From Okapia johnstoni (lineage: Eukaryota > Chordata > Mammalia > Artiodactyla > Giraffidae), in the NCBI GenBank assembly GCA_024291935.2, contig CM044309.1:4526001-4590000 (forward strand): a DNA stretch of 64,000 nucleotides, in the 5' to 3' direction. The translations under genes and the position numbers were made by a program. Below the pieces are notes generated by a model. The model did not search any database. It was given only the letters and a program-made list of their open reading frames with translations, and had not been told where the DNA came from. Positions 1 to 10,989 of the stretch are shown here, one piece after another (within the stretch, counting starts at the first letter, position 1; the number at the start of each line of letters is the position of its first letter).

Positions 1-823
1 TGATACATGGTATACAGCAAATCCATATCAGCTTGTATTAGAGATATTGTTAGTTGCTTTATTAGAATTATCATTAATTGTTCTCTCTGTGTTAGTTAGA
101 ATAGCTTAGGTTATATTATGCTAACTAACCCTCCCAAGATCTCAGTGGTTAAAACAATAAGGCTTATGCCATTCACCAAAGTGTGTAGCTGGGTCTTGGC
201 TCATGGCTCTGTTCATCTTAATGTCTCTAGAGTCCAAAGCCATGGCAGAGCCATCTTTACACATGCTGTTGCTGCTACTGTGGTGGCAGAAGACTCCTTT
301 GTACTGTCTGGCACTGGCAGTGAAACACTCAGCTAGGGAACTGACCCTCCACCCACTGGCTGGAATCAGTCACGTGGCCTCACTCAAATGCAAGAGGATT
401 GGGAATTGTAATCCTCCCATGGGCCTCGATGTGTAGGGCGTTGGATGTTGGTGAATAGTAGGAGAGTCTGTTACCTTTTAATTGCTTTTTTCTCAAGAGC
501 TACTCCTGCTTATACTGATATAAGCAGAAATAGAGAATTATTTGGGGAAAGGGAAAGAGGATTTTATGTTCTCCTCAAAACTGAAAGATGAGAATTCTTT
601 AACAAGGAACTCAGGACTGGGCAAGGAAAGAGCATTTATTCACTTATTTATTTCACATTACTTAAGGAAAGCATAGCTGTAATTGAGCTGTAGATTCTTG
701 TGATAGATATAAGAAAGCTTAGAAAACAAAATTATTTAAAAATTACTTTGAATAAAGTGGGGATAGCTACACAAAATCTATTCAGTAAATAGCTTTTACC
801 TAGTTATCACAGAAAATATAAGT
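1..823. other. AT-rich sequence, no gene recognised
   Basis: No open frame with gene-like features was found. About 330-430 has the feel of an ancient mammalian interspersed repeat, but I could not assign it to a family. Confidence 0.5.
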
Positions 824-1033
824 AAAGTGAAATGCAAGTCGCACAGTTGTGTCCGACTCTTTGCGACCCCATGTAGCCCTCCAGGCTCCCCTGTCCATGG
901 AATTCTCCAGGCCAGAATACTGAAGTGGGTTGCTATTTCCTTCTCCAGGAGATCTTTCAGACCTAGGAATCAAACCAGGTCTCCTGCATTGCAGGAAGAT
1001 TCTTAACGTGTTGAGCTAGGAAGGAAATTCCCA
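824..1033 (-). mobile_element. Bov-tA SINE
   Basis: This reads as the reverse complement of the tRNA-Glu-derived Bov-tA consensus: the BovA tail end (TGTGTCCGACTCTTTGCGAC), then the reversed BovA body, then the tRNA-like head ending near GGAAATTCCC. Several substitutions suggest an older copy. The element is non-autonomous and relies on BovB machinery. Confidence 0.93.
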
Positions 1034-1766
1034 GTGATGGCCATAGTGTCTTCCTACTTCTCCTGAACCACCCTGGATCTGCCAGGTCACTAGATCTTCA
1101 GTTCAAAAGTCCATGTACCTCTTATAGTAGATATAAATTTTTATGTATATTTGCATACATTTTTCTACAGAGAGAGCTTACAGTTCTCAATAGCTGCTCA
1201 GAATAGATTTATAGCCATTCAAATTTTTAAGAGTCACTGAGTTTGCTAGGTTTCCATTATATAACATGTAGCAATCGAGAGCTTAAGATATGTCTACGTG
1301 GGTTGTGGAAGGACAGTCCCTGGTATGAGAGGAGATCCAGTCTGGTAGGTGTATCTAGCCTGCAGGTTACAGGTCCACAACTACAATAACATCTGGGAAG
1401 TTCAACATAAGCTATAGGGAGTGTGGTAAAGAACAAGCTAGGTGCTGGATGCTCAGAAAGGCAGCACCAGGGAGTCTGCTCACTGTGACCGCAGAACTCC
1501 GGCCTGGGACACAGAGCCTCATGAAATAGTGACAAGAAGCATGCTGGGACTCCCAACTAGTTAGAGAAGGACAGTGGATTTTACCAAAAAAGAAAGTGTT
1601 AAGCCCGGAAATCAAAATGAGTTTCTAGCCATCAGAACTAAAACACAAGATTGGAAATTATAACTGCAAACCAAAAGTAGCGAAGACGGCTAGTTGATCA
1701 CTAAAAACCATCTCTCTTCCTCCAGAGCTGTATTTTTGTGTTGGATATTCAGTAAAAGCAATGCGA
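1034..1766. other. no gene or known repeat recognised
   Basis: Mixed-composition sequence. Two overlapping minus-strand frames (1257-1556 and 1412-1615) look like chance; neither resembles a known protein. Confidence 0.45.
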
Positions 1767-1912
1767 TATGTGTATATATGTGTGTGTGGTATGTACCTAT
1801 GTGTGTGCCTATATACATACATACATGTGTGCATATGTATCCACATATATATACATTTATATGCATATATGTATGTGTGCATATATATAGATATAGGTGC
1901 ACATATTATATG
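1767..1912. repeat. degenerate TG/TA microsatellite
   Basis: Alternating purine-pyrimidine sequence (TGTATATATGTGTGTG-like, interrupted) directly abutting the Bov-tA dimer that starts at 1913. Spurious frames on both strands run through it. Confidence 0.85.
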
Positions 1913-2243
1913 AGCTTTCCCGGTAGTTCAGCTGGAAGAATCCACCAGCAATGCAGGAGACTCCAGCTCGATTCCTGGGTTGGGAAGTTTCCCTGGAGAA
2001 GGGATAGGCTACACACTCCAGTATTCGTGGGCTTCCCTGGTGGCTTAGATGGTAAAGAATCCACCTGCAATGTGGGAGACCTGGATTCAATCCATGGGTT
2101 GGGAAGATTCCCTGGAGGAGGGCATGGCAACCCACTCCAGTATTCTTGCCTGGAGAATCCCCATGGACAGAGGAGCCATGGACAGGGGGGTGCAGTCCAC
2201 AGGGTCGCAAAGAGTCAGACACGACAGAGTGACTAAACACACA
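1913..2243 (+). mobile_element. dimeric Bov-tA SINE (head unit plus full unit)
   Basis: Two tRNA-like heads lie in tandem. Unit 1 (1913-2030) runs from GCTTTCCCGG and stops at CCAGTATTCGTGG. Unit 2 (2031-2243) starts GCTTCCCTGG and is complete to GACTAAACACACAG. The join at the CCAGTATTC point matches the joins of three other dimers in the window. Unit 2 has a small internal repeat of CCATGGACAG. Confidence 0.9.
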
Positions 2244-2364
2244 GCATTCATATTATATATTTGAAATATATCAAATATTCACTGAGATCGTGTCATAATC
2301 CAAGCACTGTGCCCAAATTCAAGAGGCACAAAAGTGAGAAAGAAATGATTCTTGGACTCAGTGT

Positions 2365-2429
2365 GCTCCAAACCTGATACAACATTGTAAATCAACTAGA
2401 CTCCAATAAAAATTCAAAAAGAAAAAAAC
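2365..2429 (+). mobile_element. short L1 3' end
   Basis: Contains TACAACATTGTAAATCAACT followed by CTCCAATAAAAA, the terminal sequence of artiodactyl L1, then an A-rich tail. It appears strongly 5'-truncated. Confidence 0.65.
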
Positions 2430-2677
2430 CTATTAGGGCAAAGACACTTTTGGCAAAAGACTGAATCAACAAGTTAAATTAGAAGCACCCAAGATGCCGA
2501 GGAAGTTGAGAGAAAAGAGGGCCTTGATCTCCCCGTATCTCAGGAGCAAACACTCCTGAGGGTGGGGCGTGTGTGCCCGTCCACCAGTCTCTCCTCCCTG
2601 GGGTGATGCTGTGCCTGTCAACAGGCTGTGAGAAGAGGCCTGCGGGGGAACCAGGCCTGAGCTGATGAAGGCCAGTG

Positions 2678-2862
2678 ACTTAGTCAGTCTGGGCCACTGT
2701 AACAGAATACTGTAGACCAGGTGACCTCTAAACAACAGACATTTCTCCCAGTTTCAGAGGCTGGGATGTCCAAGACCATGGCGTTGCCAAAGTCAGCCTG
2801 TGGTGGGGGCTTCCTGGTTCATAGACAACCGACTTTTCCCTTTGTCCTCACCTGGTGGAAGG
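2678..2862 (-). mobile_element. MaLR-type LTR fragment (MLT1-like)
   Basis: This is the reverse complement of the 3' half of an MLT1-like LTR: TTAGTCAGTCTGGGCCACTG, then TAAACAACAGACATTTCTCC, then CAGTTTCAGAGGCTGGGATG. It is an old non-coding solo fragment. The exact subfamily is uncertain. Confidence 0.65.
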
Positions 2863-2904
2863 AACACTCCCTGCGATCTATTTTACAAAGGCGCTAATCC
2901 CAGA

Positions 2905-3215
2905 ACAAGTATTGGCATGGATGTGGAGAACTGAAACTCTTGGGCGTCGCTGGTGGGAATGTAGAATGGCATAGCCACTGTGGAAGACAGTATGGTGAGG
3001 CTTCAGATTAATAAGCATCAGATTAACATTTGAACTGGCAGTTCCACTTCTGGGTGTAAACATAGAAGAATTGAAATCGGGAACTAGAACAGATATTTGC
3101 ATAATAATGTTCTTAGAAGTGTTATTCACAATAGCCGAAAGTTGAAAACCACCCAAATGTCTTATCTACAGATAAATGCATAAACAAAAAAGGTATACAC
3201 ATATAATAGAATATT
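2905..3215 (+). mobile_element. L1 fragment (end of ORF2 to 3' UTR)
   Basis: Typical L1 ORF2-end wording: GCATGGATGTGGAGAACTG, CTGGTGGGAATGTAGAATGG, and TTGAAAACCACCCAAATGTC. The reading frame is broken and it ends without a clear poly(A). Confidence 0.8.
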
Positions 3216-3628
3216 TGTATTGGGGGAAATGATTTATTCTGTTTTCCCAAATTATACTTTAATAATCTTATCTAGAAACCAAAAGTCTGGCTAATGACCC
3301 TTTAGATATTGATCCACATGATTCTGGCCTCTGTAGGTTCTGGCCTCTGATTCCAGAGAAAGTGGTGCAGAATCATCAAGTACAAATAATAGACACCTTA
3401 TTTTCAACCTTAGATTGTATATAACACTCTTATTGTGGCAATGACATTAAAGGGGAGGAAAACCAAGTAGAGGTATGCAGTCATCCAAAGGGGCTGGAAC
3501 ATCGGCTTCCCAGAGGGCTCGTTACATCGTCACTGGTTGGAGCTCTGGGTCCCTCTCTGCAGACGTCTCTCCATGGAGCTCCTTGAGAGCCTTCACATCA
3601 CGCAGCTAGCTTTCATCAGGGTAGTGTA
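3216..3628. other. no gene or known repeat recognised
   Basis: Unique-looking sequence with the phrase TTCTGGCCTCTG repeated within about 30 bases near 3329-3352. Nothing else is supported. Confidence 0.45.
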
Positions 3629-3824
3629 GTGTGTAAGTCACTCAGTCGTGTTCAGCTCTTTGTGGCCCCCTGGACTGTAGCTCACCAGGCCTCTCTGTCC
3701 ATGGAATTCTCAAGGCAAGAACACTGGAGTGGCTAGCCATTCCCTTCTCCAGGGGATCTTCCTGACCCAGGGATTGAACTCCTTGCAGATCTGATTCATT
3801 ATCATCTGAGCCACCAGTAGGGAC
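3629..3824 (-). mobile_element. Bov-tA SINE
   Basis: Reverse-complement Bov-tA. The tail starts GTGTAAGTCACTCAGTCGTG, the body is normal, and part of the head near 3780 is deleted. It ends at CCACCAGTAGGGAC. Confidence 0.9.
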
Positions 3825-4544
3825 TTGAGTCCATCAGAGTGATAATCCAAAAGAAAGAGCGAGGTAGATGTCCAATGCCTCTTACCACCTAATTTTGGAG
3901 ATAATGTCTTAACCCTTCTGCCACATTCTAAGGGCCACATAGAGAGCTCCTGATACAGTGCAAGAGGGAACCTCATAAAGGGTGAATACCAGGTGGGGAT
4001 GACTAAGGGCCACCACAAGGACCACAAAGAAACAAAAATTCTGTGAAACAGCAGCAACGAAATATCCCCAAACAAAAAAACCACAAGGATTTCTCTAGTC
4101 TGCCCCGACCCCTTTTATTTGACTACTCTGCCGAAGTGCCGTGTCCAAACCACAGCCTAAGCAAACCAGGAGCAATGGCCCTTAGACAGTTTCCAGTAGA
4201 CTCCAGACCACTGATACTCCATTTTCTTGCTCTTAGTCCCATTTCCTTTGTTCGAAGATTCCAGGCTACCTTAATGACAGTCTTGCATAGAAAACTACAG
4301 GCTCCATTCCCAGGCCCAGAGAAATCTCCATTTTTAAAAAATTAAACATTTCTCCAGGAAGTTATAGGGAAAATAGAGAAAAAAGGTCACTAAAGGTCAG
4401 GGAACCCTTGTCTACTTGTTGAATCATTCGTATACCTCATTGTACTTATACACGTGGAGGTCAGTATATGGTGCTGTGGAAGACGTCTTCTCCCAGCACT
4501 TTCCGATGGTTCCCAGAGGCTATCAGCTTCCTTACAATTTGATT
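3825..4544. other. no gene recognised
   Basis: Contains the 100-codon frame 4043-4345, with no recognisable domain. Around 3900-4020 may be a decayed ancient repeat of unassigned family. Confidence 0.4.
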
Positions 4545-5096
4545 TAGGCAACCTAAATGTCCATTGACAGATGAATGGATAAAGAAGATGTGGTACACAT
4601 ATGCAATAGAATATTACTTCGCCACGAAAAGGGGGAAAAACGGGTCATTTGTAGAGATGTGGATGGACCCAGAATCTGTAATACAGAGAGAAGTAAGTCC
4701 GAAGGAGGAAAACAAATATTGTATATTAACGCATATATGTGGAATCTAGAAAGATGGTATAGATGAACCTACTTGCAGGGCAAGAATAGAGATGTGGATG
4801 GAGAAAACAGATGTGTGCACACAGGGTGGGGAGGGGCAGGGGGTGCGAAGAACCGGGAGATTGAGACCGACATATACATAACCCTGCATAAAACACATAG
4901 CTAGCAGGCCCTTGCAGTAGAACAGCCAGGGAGCTCAGCTCAGTGCTCTCTGTGACCTAGCTGGGAGAAATGGCAGAGGAGGGGCAGTCCCCAAGGGAGG
5001 GGATGCATGTTTACATATAGCTGATTCACTTTGTTGCACAGCAAAAGTTCACACAACATTGTAAAGCAACTATACTCCAATAAAAAAAATTACTGA
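4545..5096 (+). mobile_element. artiodactyl L1 3' end
   Basis: Starts with the ORF2-end phrase AACCTAAATGTCCATTGACA. It continues through the 3' UTR (GTGGAATCTAGAAAGATGG; TAGCTGATTCACTTTGTTGC) to the terminus (CTATACTCCAATAAAAAAAA). Frames 4564-4749 and 4575-4766 are relics of this sequence. Confidence 0.9.
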
Positions 5097-5792
5097 AAAG
5101 AATTCTGTGTCTCAGAAGAGACGCTCGCTGCAATGTCTGCACTAATAATATTCAGTGTATTAGTAACAGTGGCAAAGACAGTCTTCTTGATTTGTGCATT
5201 ACATTTAAATATCTATATAATCTAGTCAAGAAATTATCATTTAACTGAACTTCTCTGTACTATTCTCCCCTTCTTCCTCCCTCTCACATTTTTCTTTTTG
5301 AATTGAGAATAAGAAAGAACTTAGAAATCGATATTTCCCTAAAAGTAAAATTAGGAAACCAGGACACAGAGAGATGATGGAAAATTCCATAGCTTCTTTT
5401 GATCTTTCAGACTGCACTCCCTACCTGTTTGCCATGCAAATTCTCCTTCCTTGACTAAATCCCTAAATGTATATCTCTCTATTTAATTTGGAGTCAGGCC
5501 TAGGGGATGTGGAGGATGTGGGAAAGCCACATGAGAAGAAAGCTTGAACTTGAGTGAGTGTCTTTCTGTTCTTCAGAAACAGAGGCTTAAATGCCACCAC
5601 ATGTCCCCCCAGTAACTCAAGCAAATTCTGCAGGTTGTCTCCTCTCCTCGTTCTTTTCCTGTGTCTGTTGTTAGTTTTCCTCCTACATTTAACCTTTCCC
5701 TGTTGCTGTTTATCCCGCTTGGTCCTGGGCTCTGAAGTCTTCCTTCTACTGATACAATTCTCCTCCTAAGGTATCTTGCTCTTTCCTGTGCC
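5097..5792. other. no gene or known repeat recognised
   Basis: AT-rich then pyrimidine-rich sequence. The short frame 5554-5769 is Leu/Ser/Phe-rich because of the pyrimidine bias and is not a credible protein. Confidence 0.45.
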
Positions 5793-6036
5793 TTTGAGTT
5801 TCTTCTACCCACCGATACCCAATTTTACATTTCCAGGCTAACTTCCTCTCTGAGCCTCTTCTGCACCCCAGTGACACCCAATTTTTCATTTCCAGGCTAA
5901 CTTTCTCTCTGAGCTTCTTCTACCCCCCAACAACGCCCAGTTTTACATTTCCAGGCTAACTTCCTCTCTGAGCTTCTTCTACACCCCAACAATGTCCACT
6001 TTTACATTTCCAGGCTAACTTCATCTCTGGGTTTCA
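5793..6036 (+). repeat. 59-bp minisatellite, about 4 copies
   Basis: The phrase CCAGGCTAACTT recurs at 5833, 5892, 5951 and 6010, a spacing of exactly 59 bases. Each unit runs TTTCATTTCCAGGCTAAC, then CTCTCTGAGC, then TTCTTCTACCCC. Units differ by a few substitutions. Confidence 0.95.
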
Positions 6037-6114
6037 GTTTCATAAATGCAACCTCCTACTGGCATCATCATCTGCAGGTCCTACAGGTCTCTTTAACTTA
6101 ACATGTCTGTGATA

Positions 6115-6247
6115 CTGCTGCTGCTGCTGCTAAGTTGCTTCAGTCGTGTCCGACTCTGTGCGACCCCATAGACGGCAGCCCACCAGGCTCCGCCATCCCT
6201 GGGATTTTCCAGGCAAGAGTACTAGAGTGGGTTGCCATTGCCTTCTC
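6115..6247 (-). mobile_element. single-monomer Bov-A2-type SINE
   Basis: One BovA monomer in reverse: CTGCTGCTGCTGCTAAG at one end and CATTGCCTTCTC at the other. A perfect 11-bp TSD, TGTCTGTGATA, flanks it (6104-6114 and 6248-6258). The 5' half matches Bov-A2 monomer 1 and the 3' half matches monomer 2, so it is a monomer hybrid. It abuts the start of the L1 fragment at 6259. Confidence 0.93.
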
Positions 6248-6258
6248 TGTCTGTGATA

Positions 6259-6575
6259 AAAATGAACCTATTAACAAAACAGAAATAGACCCAGAGAGAG
6301 AGAAAACAAACCTACAGTTACCAAAGTGAAAGGGGGGAAGAATAAATTAGGAGTTTGGGATTAATAGATACGCACTACTATATATAAAAGAGGTAGCTAA
6401 CAGGGACCTACTATATAGCACAGGGAATTCCACTCAATATTTTGTAATAACCTATAATGGAAAAGAATCTGAAAAAGAATACATATATATTCATATATAT
6501 ACATCTGGATCACTTTTATATACATTGTGAATCAACTATACCTCATTAAAAAAAATATTTCAAACTTCAAAATAA
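6259..6575 (+). mobile_element. artiodactyl L1 3' UTR
   Basis: L1 phrases AAATGAACCTATTAACAAAAC, GGTAGCTAACAGGGACC, TATAGCACAGGGAATTCC and the terminus GTGAATCAACTATACCTCA, then an A-run. Confidence 0.85.
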
Positions 6576-6694
6576 ATTAATTAAATATAAATAAAATAAA
6601 ACAAAACCCATTCTTGATTGTGTGCCCCCCTCCCAACATTTTTGCTTGTTTCTCAGTTCCATAAGCCATTCAGCTGCATAAACCAAAAAATCCT

Positions 6695-7205
6695 AAAAGT
6701 TAGCCTTGAGTCCTTTCTTTCCCCCCCAGTCCTTACACCCAATGCACACCCCGCTCCTTGCATCCACAAGTCTGGTCACTTCTGTCCCTAAAACAGATGG
6801 CAACTCCATCCCCCATTCTGCTGCTCATGGCCCCAGTCCAAATGCCATCATTCCTCACGTGACTTCCTATAATAGCCTCCTCGTTGCTCTTTAACATCTG
6901 CTTTTGTCCTTATAAATAATTTTGTTACACGGCAGCCAGACGAGTCAGTTTAAACATTTAGTCAACTGTATCCGATGATTTTCCACCTCACACAGAAACA
7001 AGTCTAAGTTTCTAACCATGGCCTGTGATGCCTGCTGGGCTGATTCACAGCTGCAGAACTATACCTTTCTGTTCCTTCCCCTCCTGGCTCTTCAGTCTCA
7101 ATGGCCTCTTTTCCCTTCCGGAAACGCAACAACACCAGAGGCTCTCTCTCCCCTCAGAGCCTTCAGATGTGTTTCCTCTGCCTTGAGCGCCCACCTGTAA
7201 GCTGA
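6695..7205 (+). mobile_element. L2 (CR1-clade) LINE 3' fragment
   Basis: About 500 bp follow the L2 consensus: TTAGCCTTGAGTCCTTTC, ATAATAGCCTCCTCGTTG, GGCAGCCAGACGAGTC, AAGTTTCTAACCATGGCCT, and CCTCAGAGCCTTCAGATGTG. This is an ancient, inactive copy. The short frames 6706-6894 and 7018-7200 are remnants or chance. Confidence 0.85.
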
Positions 7206-7743
7206 GAGGAAAGGGGTGGATGGCAGCCAACCCCCTGCGATCATCCAGGGTAGGATTTAGAAGTGACCATGTGGAGGAACCGGGGGGACCCTTTCCTCTC
7301 CCGCAAGAACACTGTAGATGTGATTGTAACTTTATACTGTTGCCAGGCAATTTGTCATGAGTGCAAGAATGCGATCACTTCATTAAACGTTCCTGAGTCA
7401 CATACACCTCTGTCCTTGCTCACAGCTTCCTGGGGGCAGCACTGGGCAGAAGCTCTGAGCCTGGGTGGAGCTGTAGACAGGACGAGGCTGTAAGAATTCA
7501 GTAGACGAGAGAGACACAGAGGGTGTGAAGGGATAGCCCAGGGGCTGGCTGAAACAGTTTGCTTTGGAAGTTAATCTGGAAGTTAATCTGGGTAAGTGAG
7601 GTGAGAGCGGGTGAAGGACACTGGATCCCGCTGAGTCAGTGGGTGGTTGGATGAGGGACATGAAATGAGGCAGCTAAAGAGAAAGGAGGGACGGCAGAGA
7701 GCAGGATGGTTACAGCTGAGATTGTACAGTGAGTAGCTAAGGA
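7206..7743. other. no gene or known repeat recognised
   Basis: GC-moderate unique sequence. The left copy of the BovB target duplication, CTAAGGA, is at 7737-7743. Confidence 0.45.
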
Positions 7744-8087
7744 GGAGACTCTTGAGAGGCCCTTGGACTGCAAGGAGATCCAACCAGTCCATCCTAAAGG
7801 AGATCAGTCCTGGCTGTTCATTGGAAGGACTGATGTTGAAGCTGAAACTCCAAAACTTTGGCCTCCTCATGCGAAGAGTTGACTCATAGGAAAAGACCCT
7901 CATGCTGGGAAGGATTGGGGACAGGAAGAGAAGGGGACGATAGAGGATGAGATGGCTGAATGGCATCACTGACTCAATGGACATGGGTTTGGGTAAACTC
8001 TGGGAGTTGATGATGGACAGGGAGACCTGATGTGCTGCAATTCATGGGGCTGCAAAGAGTCGGACATGACTGAGTGACTGAACTGAT
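7744..8087 (+). mobile_element. BovB LINE, 5'-truncated 3' end
   Basis: Corresponds to the BovB ORF C-terminal segment (GACTCTTGAGAGGCCCTTGG to TCGGACATGACTGAGTGACT), ending in ACTGA repeats. A 7-bp TSD, CTAAGGA, flanks it (7737-7743 and 8088-8094). No intact frame remains. Confidence 0.93.
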
Positions 8088-9369
8088 CTAAGGAAGGGTG
8101 GAGGCAATGTAACAGAGGGAAGGAACCAAGAGGCGAAGTTGCTAGGAGCATCAGTGTTGTAGCCATTGAGACTACAATGACCACTGTGACAAGACAGGGT
8201 AGAACAGAGTGACCTTTAGCCTTGAGGACCGAGGAGAAGTGGCCTGAAAGGGTTGGCAGGTGACTGCAGTGAGGAGAGGCCGTGGGTCAACTTTCAACCA
8301 CAGAATCACTGACAGTAGGTCATGTATATAACACTTCACTCTTCAGAACACATTTGAATTCACGTCGTGTCTTTTAGTATTTTCATAAGCTCTGTGAATG
8401 GGATTTTGTGGGGAGAGACAACTGACATTTTGTTCCATCTTGTCTGTGGGCCAGAAACTGTACTAAATTTTTCACACCTTCCATCTTTTATTCCCAAACC
8501 TACCCATCTGTTTGGCCACTTTCTTTCAGGAACATTCTTGGAATGAATAGCCTCCCTTATGGACTAACCACATTAATGAGAAGAGCTGTCCTTTCTTGAA
8601 GACTTTTTTGTCTGGCTTTCTCAGCTTTTCCACTTTAGTAGAATAGTAATCATAGCAACATTAATTCTTTTGGGGAGACTGGGAGACTGAACAGAAGAGG
8701 TCAGGCAGGCTGGAACAAAGAGAAAGGATAACATGAGAGTGTTAAGTTTTGTTGCCTTGGCTACATGAGAATAATTTAAGAGAGGAGGTGAGACTTTAAA
8801 TAAGACTTGAAAGCGAAGCTCCTACTTGAGAACTGGACAAGAAAGAGTCGATAATCCATGCACTTGGACAATCCTACCTGAGTCCTGAATCCCTCTAAAC
8901 CTGCCCTCCCCCAAGGGAACAGAACTGTCTGACCCTCAGGAGGGTTTTCACCGATTCTCTGGCATTTGTTGTGCACAGGCTCTGAGCCAGACACTTGCTC
9001 GGTGTCTCTGCCGGACAGCTGTGCTGATAAACGGCTAAGATGTGTGTTTTTATAGAAACATATCCTCTCCTTTCTTTCCCTTGCCCTCCTCTAAAGCCTG
9101 AAAACCCTCCTACCTGTATGGCTATCAATCATCAATTTCCTTCCTGAGAGAAGACAGAGACCAGATACTGTTGAGTTTAGGAGATTTTTGTGAGCTTTCA
9201 CACATCTCTTTGTCCCTAAAGGAAAACTGAGACAGCCTGCCTGTGACCTCTTTGAGGTCGAGAGGCAATCACACTGGGGTCAGGGTTCATGCTTGGCATT
9301 CATGGAGCCAGTATGGGGCCTCTTGAGGGGATTAAGACCCCTCTCTCCTTTGAGGCTGTGGAATGTCTG
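8088..9369. other. no gene recognised; possibly decayed repeats
   Basis: About 8330-8480 and 8770-8830 carry faint MIR-like or CR1-clade wording, too weak to assign. No exon-like frame is seen. Confidence 0.4.
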
Positions 9370-9585
9370 AGTGGAAAGAATAAAAACTTTGGGCTAAATT
9401 CCTAGTGCTGGCACTTGCTGGCTATTTGACCTTAGGCAACTTACTCCATCTTCTTGTACATTAATCCTCCTGCCCCTAAAATAAACATGTTAGTAATAAC
9501 ATCTGCCTTACTGAGTTGCTCTTAGACCTGATGATTTAATATATGCTTTGGGCTGACACATAGTGATACTCCTATATTAAGGTCA
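9370..9585 (+). mobile_element. MIR SINE
   Basis: MIR core order is clear: AGTGCTGGCACTTGCTGGC, GACCTTAGGCAACTTACTCC, then TAATAACATCTGCCTTACTG. Ancient mammalian SINE. Confidence 0.8.
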
Positions 9586-9659
9586 AAAGTACTAGTGAAT
9601 GAACATATCATCTGAATCATTTATGCTTGTGGGATAATTGAGGATTCATTAGCCTATTA

Positions 9660-9876
9660 AGGGCTTCCCTTGTGGCTCAGCTGGTAAAGAAACCGTCTGC
9701 AATGTAGGAGACCCGGGTTCGGTCCCTGGGTCGAGAAGATCCCCTGGAGAAGGGAACAGCTACCCACTCCAGTATTCTGGCCTGGAGAATCCCATGGACT
9801 GTATAGTCCATGGGGTTGCAAAGAGTCGGACGCGACTGAGTGACTTTCACTCACTTCACTCACTCACTCACTTCAC
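9660..9876 (+). mobile_element. Bov-tA SINE with clean TSD
   Basis: Full-length head (GGGCTTCCCTTGTGGCTCAG) and body, with a CACT-rich tail. It is flanked by the perfect 10-bp TSD TAGCCTATTA (9650-9659 and 9877-9886). It belongs to the short-body variant with arms CCATGGACT and AGTCCATGG around a 4-base loop. Confidence 0.96.
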
Positions 9877-9886
9877 TAGCCTATTA

Positions 9887-10774
9887 CATCCTCCAAGTTT
9901 TGCTTAACCTCTGGTATCCAGGAAATCTTTTGATGCCTTCAAACCGCTCATCCTCAAAGCTAAGCAAGAATTGAGGCAAAGGGCAGCAGCTGGCTTCCCT
10001 CTGCTTCACTCAGGGAAGCCTGGGCTCCAGGGCCGTCCCACAGGCAGGCCAGCACAGCCCAAAGAAGAGCAGACTGTGAGCCCCTCGGCCAGTCTGTCCC
10101 ATAAAGGGAAGGACAATGTGCAGGCGAAGCTCTTCCCTTCTCGGAATGCAAATATCCTCTAGTTTAAAGTCAAGTTTCTTAAATGAATGAGAGAGAATAA
10201 AATGGAAGTCAGGAAAGCTTAGGTTAGATAGTTGTTTTCTAAAAATATGTTTTTCTATCCCAAGGGCCGTTGTTTGTTTGACTGTCCCTTTTAAGACCAA
10301 GAGTGGTCCAGAATGCTCCCTGTGGGAGCCCTATAGCGATGATGTTTGTGCAAAAATCGCCTGATTCAGCCACTTCAAAGTTGAGGAGATGAGACCTCCA
10401 ACTCCTGTAGCATTATTTTGGATTCAGGTATTGTGTCTAGAATCCAAAAGATAGGACTGGAGCTATGGCACTTTTTTTTTTTTTTTCTGACGTATGTGTC
10501 TGAAGTTGTTTCTCTACCAGGATGGCTAGGCACCCTAAGTGTTTTCTGAATCACTGGAACAAGAACAAACTCTTCTCACCTTGCTTTCCAGCAGCCCTTC
10601 TGCTTCTGAACTGTCAGTCCTGTTCGAATAAGAGCACTTTGAATCCATCTTCTGCAGACCTTTAAGAGATCATCACGCTGGAGAGACTGCCACCCACGGG
10701 GCAAGCAGCAGACCCTGCTTGCAGACCACAGTTCTGTTGGAAAAATCATGCAAGGAATCAACTTGTTGGCTTGA
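9887..10774. other. no gene or known repeat recognised
   Basis: Unique sequence with a T-run near 10471-10486. Short frames on both strands near 9960-10300 overlap each other and look like chance. Confidence 0.45.
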
Positions 10775-10784
10775 CTTGGAGAAA

Positions 10785-10979
10785 GTGAAAGTCTCTCAGT
10801 CGCCTCCGACTCTTTGCGACCCCATGGAATATAGTCCAAGGAATTCTCCAGGCAAGAATACTGGAGTGGTTTGCCATTTCCTTCTCCAAGTGATCTTCCC
10901 AACCCAGGGATCAAACCCATGTCTCCCACATTGCAGGCAGATTCTTTCCCAGCTGAGCCACCAGGAAAGCCCTGGTGGG
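10785..10979 (-). mobile_element. Bov-tA SINE with clean TSD
   Basis: Reverse Bov-tA of the short-body variant. A perfect 10-bp TSD, CTTGGAGAAA, flanks it (10775-10784 and 10980-10989). The overlapping frames 10719-11045 and 10576-11037 are readings of this SINE. Confidence 0.95.
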
Positions 10980-10989
10980 CTTGGAGAAA

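Noticed and set aside
203..436. Small secreted protein frame
   Set aside because: Overlaps another frame (118-336), has no domain, and may lie in an ancient repeat.
1694..2236. 180-codon plus-strand frame
   Set aside because: Reads through a TG/TA microsatellite and a Bov-tA dimer.
5554..5769. Short Leu-rich membrane protein
   Set aside because: The hydrophobic look comes from a pyrimidine-rich tract; no start context or conservation evidence.
9660..9740. tRNA genes at the SINE heads
   Set aside because: The heads keep tRNA-Glu-like promoter boxes but do not fold as tRNAs and continue into BovA sequence.
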